A stretch of 64,000 nucleotides of DNA from Entoloma clypeatum (taxonomy: Eukaryota; Basidiomycota; Agaricomycetes; Agaricales; Entolomataceae), in contig OY751491.1 of assembly GCA_963565915.1 (NCBI GenBank), positions 3,286,001 through 3,350,000 of the forward strand. Direction: 5' to 3'. The notes beneath the pieces are model-generated. The model saw only the letters and a program-made list of their open reading frames with translations. It was not told the DNA's origin and made no database searches. Both the position numbers and the translations under genes were made by a program. This document shows positions 34,647-46,837 of the stretch, in pieces. Each line of letters begins with the position of its first letter. Within the stretch, counting starts at the first letter, position 1.

Positions 34647-36299
34647 ATGTCTGCCGCCACGGATGGGTCTCTACTGAACAAACCCCGAAAAGGTCGCGAA
34701 AAGGACCGCAAGGACAAACCACTACCAATCGCAGAACGTTTGAAGACTGTCGTACGCCGACTGCCACCTAACCTGCCTGAAGCGGTCTTTTGGGATAGTG
34801 TTGCAGAATGGGTGACCGAAGATACTGTCACCTGGAAGGTTTTCTACCCCGGAAAGCCTCGTAAACGGTGCGCATTGATCAATTGTCGTAAGCTTATCGC
34901 TAATAAGGATGATTAGATTGAATAAGGAGAATATACCTTCCCGCGCATATATGGCTTTCAAGACGGAGGACCAGGTGGCGCTGTTCAGTCGGGAATACGA
35001 CGGTCACCTATTTAGGGACAAGGCTGGTGGGTCGACTCAGTATCTATCCGGCTCGTCGTGATTTTGAACACGTTGTAGGTAATGAGACCTATGCTATTGT
35101 CGAATTCGCTCCTTACCAGAAGACCCCGCCCGAAAGGAAGAAAGCCGACGCAAGGAACGCAACCATTGAAAAAGGTATATACCTCTCCTCTCATCAGAAC
35201 GATTTAAGACTGATCTTTCTCAGACGAAGATTACATTTCATTCCTCGCATCACTTGAGGCAGCTCCCTCCGCCGAACCTAGCTCATTAGAAGCACTGAGT
35301 AAGTTTATGTTTATCATTGATCTTCCTGATCAACATGTTACAATTTGTCGACCCATAGTTGCCGCAAGTCAACCTCCCCCTCAACCAACGACCACGCCTC
35401 TCCTCGAGGCTCTCAAAGCAGAGAAATCAGCCATCAAGGACAAGGAAGCTATCTTTCGCAACCATGCTCACCATAAAGAAACGACGATTCTCGCTGCGAA
35501 CCGCAAGGAAGATCCCAAGAAAGGAGCGACACCTGCTCTGAAAGCTCCAGAACCCCCGTCAATTGGAAAAAAGGCGGGTAAGAAAGGCCCTCCTGGTTCA
35601 TCAGCTCCTCCACCCCCACAGAAACCTCAAGGGCCGGGCAACATCAAAATCAACAACGTCGCTGGGCTGTCTAATGGCGCGCTCAAGTCTCCCAAGCCAA
35701 CCAAAGCTAAATCGACCCCGCCCGCAAAAATCATCCAAGGTCCTCCCAAAGTTGTCGCCCCGCCTGTTGCTGCCGCACTCCCGTCGACAGCTCCGCTCCT
35801 CACGGCTCCTGCTGTCTCCGTCCCTCAATCGTCTTCGCAAAATGGTCTTGCTCCGCCTCCTCGCAGACGTCCCATGATAGGATTGCCATCTCGCCATTTC
35901 GAAGCTGCATTGAGCGGAGCCGGCGTCAGCCCTATCGCGGGTGAACGTAAGGGCCGTCGTGAAAGAGAACGCGAAAAGGAAGTCGGGTTGGCGGGTTCAA
36001 ATGCTGCAGCAGTCAGCAATCCGAAAGCTACCCCGCCATCTCCCAAGCGCGATCGTGGGGCAAAGAACATCAAAGCTGTCGTTGCTGTAGGCGGTTTAAA
36101 TCCAGCAGCAACTGTACCCAATTCGCTGCCACGTATAGATGACCTTCCTATGCAAGGGGATGCTACTACAGTTGTGGACGTAGACCGCCCCTCTCCAGCT
36201 CAAATAAACCTTTCCTCCAACCAAGCGGCGATTGGAGGGGGACGTGGCAGACGTGGCAGAGGCAGAGGACGTGGTGGACCACCTATCCGCGGCGGATAA
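34647..36299 (+). CDS. UPF3: Nonsense-mediated decay factor UPF3 (Smg4/UPF3 domain)
   Basis: UPF3 links exon-junction complexes or terminating ribosomes to UPF2/UPF1 in nonsense-mediated mRNA decay. The first exon (34647-34867) encodes a basic start and LKTVVRRLPPNLPEAVFWDS. A 49-base intron joins in frame to NKENIPSRAYMAFKTEDQVA, then YDGHLFRDKAG. Further exons give ETYAIVEFAPYQKTPPERKK, ADARNATIEKDEDYISFLAS and LEA. The long last exon (about 35359-36299) is rich in proline, alanine and lysine, with basic stretches such as GRRERERE and a terminal arginine-glycine tract (GRGRRGRGRGRGG) typical of RNA-binding tails. The RNP-like fold blocks are all present and in order. No damage was noticed. 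Confidence 0.9.
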
Positions 36300-37714
36300 C
36301 CTCCATCATCTTGAATTGCTTGCGACTCGCTACCTCCTGCTACAACATATCGATTTCGATGACGTGGCAATGGTGGTTGCCCGTCAGAAGCCCACGAACG
36401 AGCGACACAGCTCTGTCCAACGTTGATCTGCCAGCGTACTCGAGAGAGAAGTTTCAAGGCTATCATTGCTACGGAACCTTTGCTAGGATCATTTCTTCGT
36501 CTTGCGCGGCCGTTTATGCACAAAGAGATACACAGACTCGGTTTTCGAAATGGTCAAATCAGTGAAGTACTTTTGTATTGTTATACCAAGACCGCCCTCA
36601 GCAGACATGTTAAATCGACTTGGGCATTTCCAATCAAAACGTCCGAATAAGAAGTTCATCTGCGAGAGAACGAACCGCCGTACTTTGGCAATTGAAAGCG
36701 GCCTGGCGCTACCTGACCACATCACTACTCTTGCAAGTTGCGTGTCCTTCCTTGTCTTCCAAATGCAGATTTCGGGGTGCCGAAGCAATTGACATGCTTG
36801 ACGAAAACACCTGCCGAAGTTATATGAGGGGGTAGGTGAGAATCTCAGGTGAACACAGCTCATATCGTGAACTGTCATGATTAATATTTGTCAGTCCAAT
36901 ATGATTCGCAAACCGCGACTATATCGTATCGGCGGTGACGCTAAATGGACAATCCAGTGTCAAAGGGTGAAACCACATTGCCTTGAATGGCGGTCTCAGC
37001 TGATTTACCAGAGTCACTGCGGTATCGTTTGCTTGTGGTGCCAGACTACGAAGGGATTAAACCGCTTTGTTCGATAAAAGCCGGAGATGTCCACAAGGGC
37101 TGGGATCTCCTCCTCGAGTTCGCCGGCCTCCTGGGAATGCTTGCCGTTCTCACAACAGGAATCAAACTTCTCGTTAATTCCTCGCCTTAAGAAGACCACT
37201 GGTGGGTAGGCTCGCAGTTCGGACAAACTACCGCAGGCGGATCCAGGGTTCAGACATAGGAGGCACAGATCACTATTTAGACTCATAATATGCATTTCCT
37301 CTCGAAACCAGTTGGTGTATAAAACGACATCAAAATCTCGAGCTCACCCATGACTACAAGAAGACATTCGGAGACCTCAGGCTCCGAGTCGGGGGCAGGA
37401 CACTTGCAGGCGGAAACGCTCGTCGGCAAACCGTGGGTGTACGGCGGCTCAGGGGGCCTATGGCAACGAGGATGAAGATGCCGCCAGGCTTCAGTAGCTT
37501 CTGATCCTGCACTAACTCGGTTTCCGTAGGTTCATCAAGCATACGGGGCTGAAAGCTGATCATGCATATGCATGTCTTAAGGACTACGGGCCCCACGCTG
37601 AAGATCGCAAAATCCTTGGACGAAACCTAGGTATAGGGAGGTGGAAAGCGGCTCATAAAGGCATAAAACAAAAAACTCTCAATCATCAAATGGTGTTTGT
37701 CCTTCATCCCTCTT
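36300..37714. other. Intergenic, no gene recognised
   Basis: About 1.4 kb between UPF3 and CorA-like gene A'. A short minus-strand frame at 37354-37596 contains KLLKPGGIFILV, which resembles a methyltransferase loop, but nothing around it supports a gene. Confidence 0.35.
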
Positions 37715-40199
37715 TCAATCGGTTTCCGTCTTTGCGACCCAGTTCATGAGGAGCAGGACCGGCCAACCAAACCGCTTCCAAAGAGGTGTTTCTTTCGGGT
37801 AGATATTGCTCTGGAAAGCAACGATAACCCAGGCGGTTGACACGATAAGCGCTATGGCGACAGTAAAGTAATGGCTGAGAGTGCTATTGCTTTGGGGAAC
37901 GAACGGCGAAATATTCATCCCAAAGACGGCCTGATTGTGGCATTCATTAAACCACCTTAATCAATAGGATGATAGAAGGAAGGTCTTACCGTTACGAATG
38001 ATGCGGGAAGGAACGCCATGGTGAGGTATGCAATTAACTGTATCTATCAAAGAATCAGAAAGGGTGAAATACAGGGAAAAACGCAATTATTCACCACTAA
38101 AGGGTCAGGAAATTAGAAATAGCATGGTCAAGATGAGCAAGAACTTACAGGCGTTGGCTTTGGCCCCAGCTTCAGTCATTTTCTGCACCTGCTTGCTGTC
38201 ATTCGTGTTCTTGCTAAAGAAGGCCTGTGACAAGACTAAAGTCAACAAGGGTAAGGGTATTGTTGAGATTCACAACGAGATTCACAAGGTTCATGACATT
38301 CTGTAGTTTCTGATCCTGCATCGACCTTCCCTTCTCCAAGCGTTCAATCTCGTTCAAAAGATTACGGCATTCTCTTGCCATTAATTTCTCGCTCTGGTTA
38401 TGGATAGCATCCGGGATGGAGTCCATGGCTGGGTTCTTTGTGTCGTGGACAAACTCGACAGTCTTGCGGATGTCCTCGATGAGTGAGTAGTAATGCAGTA
38501 AATGGGCTTGGTTGATGCGCAGCTCCTGGCAAATAACAATGTCGTACATCTTGATCACTCGATATTCCTGACCAGTCCATCAATACAGGCTGCAAACGAA
38601 ACCCAGTGGAAGGCGATATCTACCAGCGAGCAGATATGGGTGTGAAGGTCCTGCAGCGCCTCCTCCCATACGTACAACACATGCCATATAAAAAGCAAAA
38701 GGACGAAGGTTGGATCAGGCGACGCTTGAAAGATGTTCTGCCAATACACGCCTTGACCTACAGATCCATCAACACAACGAGGATGGCGGAAGAGATCGTC
38801 TGCTTGCCAGCAAACAGGATGCGATCATGGAGGTATTCTGCTTTGGTGGTGGAATGTCCCAGTGTCGGATGGAAGGAGATGAGGACGCTGCTATCCACGT
38901 TCCAGGTGAGGTGAACCGAAAGTGAGTCGAGTACAAGTTCGCGGTTGACTTCGAGTTGTATTAAGCGGTGTCAATGCGGAATATATCAAAAATTGGGGGA
39001 ACAACAAAAGACCTACTGGAATATAATGGGAAGGGATCTTGGGTCGCATGTTCGTGAGTAGCTGGGGAAAGCGGTCAAGACTTTCGCACCCGGAGAGTAG
39101 ACTCGCAGGAACTGACTGAGAGTAGATGGCGATGCTCGCCCACCGCCTCTTTGTCGATCCATGGACTTTAAAAATTGCAGTGTAATTGTGATAACTGCAT
39201 CAAGTATTTAATTAAGAGATATGCATGGCAATCGGGAGGGGGCCCACCGTCTCCTCTTGCTGCTTGAGGATCTATCTGGAATCGCGAAGGTATCCAATTC
39301 AATGACAAAGACCAGAAGAAAGGTTCAATATTGTATCTAAAAAAGCAAGTCAAGTCTTTGAATTAGAAGTCAATGGAATGTTAGGGGACCTCGTTCCGAG
39401 AATTTTCAGGACGGGCCCGGATAAACTTTCGAGAAATAGAGCCCGCACACGATTCTTCTCAAGGCGCTGGAATCAAATTACGAATATTAATGACGATATC
39501 TTTACAATAAGAAGAGGGAAACGACTCGTGGCTGGCTCCCTGAAACCATGATTGACATCATAATCAAAGCAATGATGCAGCGGGAAGTAGCAAAACAGAA
39601 AACTCACTTGTGTACGTTTTAGCCTCGACCAAACATCATAGACTTCTTCCTCAGGAACTTCTAGAATCCCCGCGTCGGTGAAGTAGCCATTCGAGTTAAC
39701 ATCACACGGTGTATGCGGCATGGAATGTGTTTATCATAATTTGTCACAGCATCAACAATTTTACTGCGAAGGACTTGGATTGGAGTCCAATTCGGGAAGC
39801 GAGACCGAGGGTATCCAGTCCAGCAATTGTCGCACGAGGAATGATCACAGAGCTCCGGGATTAAGGCGGCTGATCTCAAGCCTTGTCCGTCAAGTTCTAT
39901 ACGAAAATCAACATGAAAACTCGGTTCGGCTTGCACGACAACGCACCATCGTTCATATTTATCCAAGGCCATGGCGCTGAAGGTACTGCATGGCGACGTA
40001 AAGATGCCTGCGGCAATCCTTTCTTTTCTTCGACATATTCTGGATAGGGATAGTGTGGGTCAAATCGCAAGGTCGCCATCGGTGTTCGCCTCAGAATGAT
40101 CAGGGCCGTGGTGTATTTTGGTTGGCTTAGGCAGCGAAAGAGTGTTCCAAGATTCGAGATCCAGGTTCTGGGTTGGTTCTTGGCGCTTATCATTATCAT
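37715..40199 (-). pseudogene. CorA-like membrane protein A' (right copy, one-base deletion)
   Basis: The reverse-strand partner of gene A, head to head with the full NACHT-WD40 gene. The 5' part (40199-38720) is almost identical to gene A: ATG 40199 and MATLRFDPHYPYPEY, APWPWINMNDG, CDHSSCDNCWTGYPRSRFP, PFFWSLSLNWIPSRFQ. The 3' part is clearly more diverged (for example FSKNTNDSKQVQKMTEAGAK and MNISPFVPQSNSTLSHYFTV). At about 39703 one base is missing relative to gene A, so HRVDVNSNG becomes HRVMLTRM and the frame is lost. A frameshift here would remove the membrane domain unless it is an assembly error. The TTTGCTG intron again starts with GC, but the DSKQ-exon intron here uses a normal GT donor. 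The mosaic identity suggests duplication or gene conversion limited to the 5' half. Confidence 0.72.
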
Positions 40200-42665
40200 T
40201 TAGCAAGTACATGTAATGAAGTCACGGATCATACTGGGAGGTCCTGGCTCGGACATGCCACCAGGAGGCTGTCCGACTGTTCCCTTCAGTCCATGACGGC
40301 GTTCAAAGCCTTTTGGTGGAAGCCAAGCCCCCGATCCGTCAGTCAGTTCCTCTGTGTCCTTCTCAGCTGCAGTGACAACTCGAACATGAAATCAGACGAG
40401 CTTCGGGAATCCACCATGGGAGAAGTGGGAACTCGATGCTAGGTTCTTAAAAGCGCTTTCCGTGTACTGCCTTAACCATCCCGAAACAACCCTCGACCGT
40501 TTACTTGATAGCATCTGTCGCGGCCTTGAAATTGGTAAAGACTTGCTTGAAGTGGTTCCAGACAGTCCGTTCCCGGCACGCGGCCTCGTAAAAGCTCTGG
40601 CCTGTCTAGTCAAGCCCGGAGTGGTATGTTGTTCTGTCAAGTCAGCTGTTGATATAACTGTTTTTATTTAGATGGTGAACAGGGTAAAACTGAGTGTTTA
40701 CAATTTCTCCAAGGAAGTGATATCCTGGATAAACCATATCAAAGTTGCTTTCGAATCTAACGGCAACAACCTGTCATGGGTAACATGGCAGAATCTCAAA
40801 AAGATGCGGTCAGTCCTGTAACCTTTAAAAAAATAGCGCTAAAGCCACGCTCACATACTAACAGGGATCTGGTGGATGTAATCTGCAAGTGGGCAGAAGC
40901 CAGATTAGTAGGTGACAGTCATACTAAGATCATGGATGCCCCGCTGATGCAAGTATAGAACGATGGCAGGTGGTCCCAAATCGGCCACGGATTTACAATA
41001 GAAAAAGAAATTGACGCATTCAAAGGCCGAATTGCGGATGCAAAGGAACTTTTCAAGGTGAGTATGGCAGTAATTGGTTGGGGATGCTTCCGCTCAAGGG
41101 TTTGCAGGACCTTACTCTCATCCACCTATCTGGAGGCGTGAGTGCCATACTAGGGGCAATCAAGATGATTCTACATGGTCACGATAGGATTACGCGCGAA
41201 ATTCGAAAGATTAGGCAAACGCAACATGAACAATTAGTGAGAGAGAAATGCAGAACATAGCATAACAAAAGCTCAGATCATCTTATCACAGGAGTATATT
41301 ATTGACCATATGGAGGCAAAGCAAGAGATGGAAGCCCGCCGCGATTTCTTGAAGAAAACACTCAATCCACATGTTGTCGCCAACCCGACTTATGATGAAC
41401 AAAGAAGGAATCCTTGTGATGAAGGCACGCGAGCACAAGTGCTGGCAGACATCAAGGAGTGGATTCATGACATGTCATTTGGCGGTCAAAACTTTCTCTG
41501 GCTCACGGGCGATCCAGGCTGCGGAAAATCTGCGATCACCGCTTCAGTCGCCCGAGATTGCAAGGATGAGGACATACTCTGGGCGCAGTTCTTCGTTAAT
41601 CGGAACAACAAGGAAACCACAGAACCCAACTCGTACTTCCCCTCAATTGCTCGACAGTTTGCGGACCGCTCTTCAGATGTGGAGCATGCTGTTTATAGCA
41701 GATTGAAGGAGAAACGTTCTCTCACGGATTGTATCTCCGCTGACCAAGCAGCGAAACTCTTCATCGACGTTCTTGGTGTCGCGTCAAGGCTGGATCATCG
41801 GAAACCTGTTGTGGTAATCATCGATGGTTTAGACGAAACCGATCGGAAACGACTAAACGACACTGCCATTATATTCTCTCACCTTTTCGAGAAGTTGTCC
41901 CGGTTCCCGAACGTCAAAGTGTTCATCTCAAGTCGCACCGAAGACGATATTCGAAACCCTTTTGCTCACCAATTGAAGGACGCGCATGTCAAACATATAC
42001 ACCTCGATACGACAGCCTCCTTCGGCGATGTCTCGTTTTTCCTGAGAAGAATGGTAAAGCAAATCGTCGATCGCAATGGTCTGAATTGGGGTACATGGCC
42101 AGGGGAGGAAAGAATGGCTCTACTTGCTTCTCGGGCATCGGGCCTCTTCATTTGGGCTGTGACCGCTTCAAAGTTTTTGCAGGAGCAAATAAACGACAAC
42201 GGAAAGGAATGTCTGGAAGAAGTCCTCAATTCCCTTACAGGCGAAGCTTTAGAGGATATCAATGCACTCTATGGCTTGATCCTACGCCTAGCTTACAACA
42301 AGTACACAGCAGAGTGGGATTTCGAGAAATTTCGACGAATCATCGGCGCCATCGTCGTGTTTCGGGAACCGCTGTGTCTAAACGACCTTGCAGAATTACT
42401 GGATCTTCGTCAAACTGCCTCAAGCCCTCGCGTTGATATTGTTAACTTCGTCCGGCGGCTTCGGACTGTCTTGGTTTCTGGAGTGGATGCTATCGATGAA
42501 AGGACAGTTCCACGACTGCACAAGTCATTTATTGAATTCATCACCAGCCCCGAAGTCTTCACAGACAGTGGCAAAATTAAAAAGCATCACCATATTGATC
42601 CACGTTTCCGTGTAGATGAAGGCACTGCGGAGGAAGAACTTGCACTACGATCCCTACACCTGTTG
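38703..42665 (-). repeat. Right arm of the ~4-kb inverted segmental duplication
   Basis: Reverse-complement partner of 18778-22740. The arm ends at 42665, inside the NACHT-WD40 gene just after LRSLHLL. It fades out near 38720 inside CorA-like gene A'. About 16 kb of unduplicated sequence, including SYF2, BTB and UPF3, lies between the arms. Confidence 0.85.
40080..40292. promoter_or_regulatory. Divergent promoter between CorA-like A' and NACHT-WD40
   Basis: The region between the alternative A' starts (40199 or 40079, minus) and the NACHT start (40293, plus). It is nearly identical to 21150-21372 but differs by a small indel and some substitutions near 40225-40240. Confidence 0.5.
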
Positions 42666-44417
42666 CGGCTTTTGTATGCTGAAATAGTCGAACAGTCGAA
42701 GACACAATTGTCACTCCCCGGCTACCTTCAGTACATTCTCCGTTTTTGGTCCTCGCATTTGGATCATCTAGAAGGGGAAGCATCAGGTGTGATCATCGGG
42801 AATACGACCATGGGGATTCCTGATATGCACACCCTCCTTCGCGCGCCGTCACGGGGGGGAGGTTTAGGCCCCCTGGCCATATCATTGTCATGGGATCGAT
42901 CGCAGATGATAACATCATCCGCTGGGCGCACTAGTCATTGGGACTTGACGGATGGTAATGAACTTCCCAGGTTACTTACAGGTCACAGTGAAGATGTCCG
43001 TTGCGTTGCCTTTTCGCCTAACGGGACACAAGTCGTCTCTGGATCTGCTGACAGGTCTCTTATCCTCTGGGACTTGCGGAAAGCCTCCCGTGTTGGATCT
43101 CTGGTTGGTCACTCAGATGAGGTGTGGGCAGTCGCATTCTCGCCTCAGGGGAATCAGATTGCCTCTGGTTCTGATGACAAGACTGTACGCCTTTGGGACT
43201 CTGGAAATTTACAGCCAATTGCAGTCCTCAGAGGTCACAAGAATTGGGTGCAATCTGTCGCATTTTCACCCGATGGAACCAGAATTGCGTCGGCGTCCAA
43301 CGATCTAACGGTCCGTTTGTGGAATGTAAACTCCGCCAATTTGATTCGTTCGTTGGAAGGTCATACACGTTGGATTAAGTCTGTCGTGTTTACACCAGAT
43401 GGACAACAAATCCTATCAGGTTCTCTAGATGGGACCGTTCGTTTATGGGACGGACACACTGGTGAGCCTGTTGGTGAGCCTGTGCCAACTTCCACAGCCG
43501 TTTTCTCTCTGGCAATCTCGCCAAATGGACAGCAGGTTATTGCTGGTGGTACTGCCGGTATCTCAGCTTGGGCTAAACACAATCAAAGCCTCCATGACGA
43601 AGTATCACCCCAAGTATCTGGGGAGGTGGGCACTATTATTTTCTCCCCTGATGGAAAATCCATCATGCTTCATACGTCTACGCCACCATACCTCGGTTTC
43701 CGCGACATGCACACTGGCGAATCAAGCCGATTTCCTGGCAGGATCCTTAATGCCCACTCCCACAGGTCCGCATTATCACCAAATGGTTTGCAAGTTGCTT
43801 TCGGTGAGCGGAAGACAATTCGTGTCTGGGATATATGTCATGAACCCCACGCTCCGATATCATCCACGCTGTTTTCACCAGACGGGACCCACGTTCTTTC
43901 TGTATCGTTTGATGACACATTCCAAATCTCGGATTCAAAGACGACATTCCTCATTGGCGATCTGCTTCCACACAATGCTGGAAAACTGGAACACTTCGTC
44001 TTTTCGTCCGACAACATTCATCTTGCTGGGGCGACTGTGAATGGTGTTTATATCTTGGACGTGTCGACACAAATGCTTATTGCATCGGGAATTCAAGAGA
44101 GTCTCCCGCCCATTGTCTCAATATCTTTTTTGGAAAATCGCCGGACTCCGATCACCACACACAACGATCAGAGTTTATATACCTGGGACGAGGCGGAGGG
44201 AACTCTGAATGCCCGTTGTCTGCCAGTTGATGCCGATATTGTGCTTGACTTGCCTTCGTTCTTCGACGTGGATGAAGGACCCTCCCGCGAATCTGGCGGC
44301 GCACGATGGTATCGTGCAAAGAATGAAGATTCTGGCTTGTGGGCATACATTGATGATTATATTATTAGACAAAGGCGGGATGGTTCTGTTACGATTTTGC
44401 CTGTGACCAAGCCGTAG
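40293..44417 (+). CDS. NACHT-WD40 NLR-type protein (full length)
   Basis: A fungal NLR: an N-terminal helical domain, a NACHT STAND NTPase, and a C-terminal WD40 sensor. Proposed start ATG 40293, followed by small exons (WEKWELDARFLKALSVYCLN at 40405, NFSKEVISWINHIKVAF at 40705, WSQIGHGFTIEKEIDAFKG at 40974). The long last exon holds a 1035-residue ORF from 41310. In it, Walker A GDPGCGKS is at residues 67-74, Walker B VVVIIDGLDE at 166-175 and the sensor-like VFISSRTEDD at about 208-217. Four clear WD40 units begin at about 42978, 43104, 43230 and 43356 (GHSEDV, GHSDEV, GHKNWV, GHTRWI, each ending in LWD or LWN). Five or six weaker blades follow up to 44417. NLRs of this design act in fungal non-self recognition and cell death. 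The ligand and N-terminal effector type are unknown. It is the apparent parent of the truncated copies at 18724 and 9765. Confidence 0.85.
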
Positions 44418-45634
44418 TATGTATGGAATGAAATGGTATGTTGGGTCACTTACCTTGCAAGGTTTCTACCAGAGGCCGGATGACTCTCGTGGTTGACACT
44501 TTTCTCCGCGCCATTTCCAGCTCTACAGAATCCACGCCTGCGTTCGTCTTGGCCCCAATTCCTCACCGGTGCCCATTGAAAACCCACTCCGAGGCCATCT
44601 GACAGGTATGAAACGTCTGAACCGGTTTAAGACTAGGTGAAAATATCCGACTTTCGCTGAGGCTTCGGATCTTTCGGTTGAAGTCAGATATTCGCCACTG
44701 ACAGATTATTAATTATAGCATTCAAGTCGTGGTCCATCCTTCATCGACTGCCACAAAAGCGCGCTGTTGTATCCACATTGTATACGGCGACATTTATGCC
44801 ACCAGCATCGCCGTTCTCGTGCTCAGAAAGCCACTTCTCGCCTGCCATTGCCCGATTGAAGAGATACTCTCCGGAAGGGAACCTCTTGGTTCCCTTCAAC
44901 CGCCGCATAAGGGTTTGAAAAGAGTATATGTATTACAGTTTCTTTGCTCAGTCCACCAAGTTCCTTGAACAAGCTGGACACCGAGCGTACCGATGGGGGC
45001 ACGCTTTTCCTCAATGAACTCTTTTCAATTCCGCGGCCGTACCGGACTCTTGGTACCGGAGGTCCGGACATTTGTGGAGACGGGCGGTGCGATTACTAAC
45101 TTTGCCAGGCATCTTCATTTTCCACCTAGTGATGAAGGCTTTTTGGAGGCGGCCGTGTTCCCGTTTGTTTGATTAAGCAGAACAGTCTTTCCTGAACTTT
45201 TTTCCGCTGGAGATGTGCTTCGGTTGTATGTGTACAACGCAAACCTCACAATCAAGAAGAATGAGGAAATGCACATCGTGCATTTCACATTGACCTTCTG
45301 TGTGAGAGGAATAGTTACCAGAGATTTCAAGGGGAAACATGAATTATGGATCGCGCCGCTGAACAGAACAATTTTTCGCGGAGGAAGTAAGATGGGCATC
45401 CGACAACATCGGTGAAGAGCTGATTGTATGCCGACAGGACTTTCTATTTATTTTACGACAAATACGTAGGGATACTCTGAAGGGGACAATTTGATTGATC
45501 GCGAACTGATAATACAGGGGCCAGGTGGGATGAGACAAGTTAGTAAATGCTGACGGGAAGAAGAATGGAGATATACAGTGTACATCGGAGAATAAGTAGG
45601 AAGGGCTGATGGTATAGAATAATGAACGTTGAAT
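44418..45634. other. Intergenic, no gene recognised
   Basis: Open stretches on the plus strand at about 44720-44905 and 45010-45170 look partly coding in length, but I recognise no family and no consistent splicing. They could be pieces of an unrecognised or decayed gene. Confidence 0.35.
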
Positions 45635-46681
45635 TCAGATGGACGGCTTAACATCTTCGTCACTGCGAGAACTCTCTTCTTGTGTCGACGAACCAGCAAG
45701 CAAACCATCAGAGTCCTCGTTGTCCTCATGTTTGATTTCGACCGCAATTTCCCCCAGAACATCTTCGCTGTCGGACAACTCTGTGTCTTCAGCCGTCGGG
45801 GGATAGTGTTGGATGAGAAGGGTATAGAGGATCGCGTTCTTCATTTCTGTTAGCCAAAGAGGGATACCAGCCCTGCCGTGCTCTTGAGAGAGATTGAAAA
45901 GTCGGGTAAGCGAGTAAAGGAAAAGACCGAAGACGGTGAAGAATGCAGATGAGGCGAGGGTTATCAGCAGAGTCAACACCAGCAGAGATACTGGGAGGCA
46001 GAGGATGTGAGAGATTACGATTTGCAAGCAAGATTGCGAAACATACGAAGCGCTAACACGACAGTCACGGAGGCAAGGAAAGCACAAGAAAGAGCAATGA
46101 TCGTGAATGAGATGACGGCAAACAAGGAAAACCCGCTAAAGCACAACTCCTCAGCAGACTTTAGAGGGATGATTATATTGAGGACGGACATGAAGGAAAT
46201 AACTGGCAAGAAACTCAAGAGAGTGAAAATCACGATGAATGTCTGTTTTCGTATCATAAGCGAGTTGTATGACGGCAGTTTACGCGTATATGCACGTACA
46301 GCAGCAACCGGGCGCTCGTCAAAGAATGCTTGTGAGGTTTCAAGTGCAGGTCGCGCGTATACCTTCTCGAATCTAAAGAGCAGAGTCAATTGGATCGCAT
46401 ACGTTGGCGAAGACTGATTACTGGTCGGCATGGGCTTGCACGGCAGAGACACTTTTATCGAAGTAAGAGTAGAGGTCCTCGTCTTCGTCCTGCGATACTG
46501 GACTCCGTGCTCTTGTCATTTCCTGTTGAAGTGGATGAATGATTGCCGTCACTGACAATGTCACAACTACTTGTTGACGATGCATTACATGTACCTCGAC
46601 ACGACTGTCAATTACGCTGATATGAAGGCCGCTGCCAGTGAGAGGACCTGGATGAATCAGCTCTCCTTCAGCTGTCGGCAC
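45635..46681 (-). CDS. Hypothetical multi-pass membrane protein
   Basis: Not recognised as a named family. The first exon starts at ATG 46681 (MPTAEGELIHPGPLTGSG) and ends near an acidic stretch DEDEDLYSYFDK. A second block (about 46400-46020) reads FEKVYARPALETSQAFFDER and contains three hydrophobic segments (QTFIVIFTLLSFLPVISFMS; SGFSLFAVISFTIIALSCAF; ASVTVVLALRMF). A third block (about 46000-45635) has another two (LLVLTLLITLASSAFFTVFG and a following helix), then LWLTEMKNAILYTLLIQHYP and an acidic serine-rich tail ending DEDVKPSI. Exon borders are uncertain. The composition suggests a four- to five-helix membrane protein with both acidic ends facing the same side. It is divergent from the apyrase-like gene. 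Confidence 0.6.
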
Positions 46682-46837
46682 ATTGATGAAGACGACAGAG
46701 GGACAGGCACGCCCACTGCTCCCATCACGTCGTAGGTGTGTTCATGCCAGCGTAAGTAGAATTCTCATTCAAACCGTTCCTGGCATCACAACCACCATAA
46801 TATTTAGCCTCGCCGACCCAGCTTTCAAGTTTGCCAT

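Noticed and set aside
37354..37596. Methyltransferase fragment on the minus strand
   Set aside because: Only one short loop-like string (KLLKPGGIFILV) fits. No other motif or exon supports it.
44720..45170. Possible unrecognised two-exon gene downstream of the NLR
   Set aside because: Open stretches exist, but splicing does not give a consistent protein and no family was recognised.
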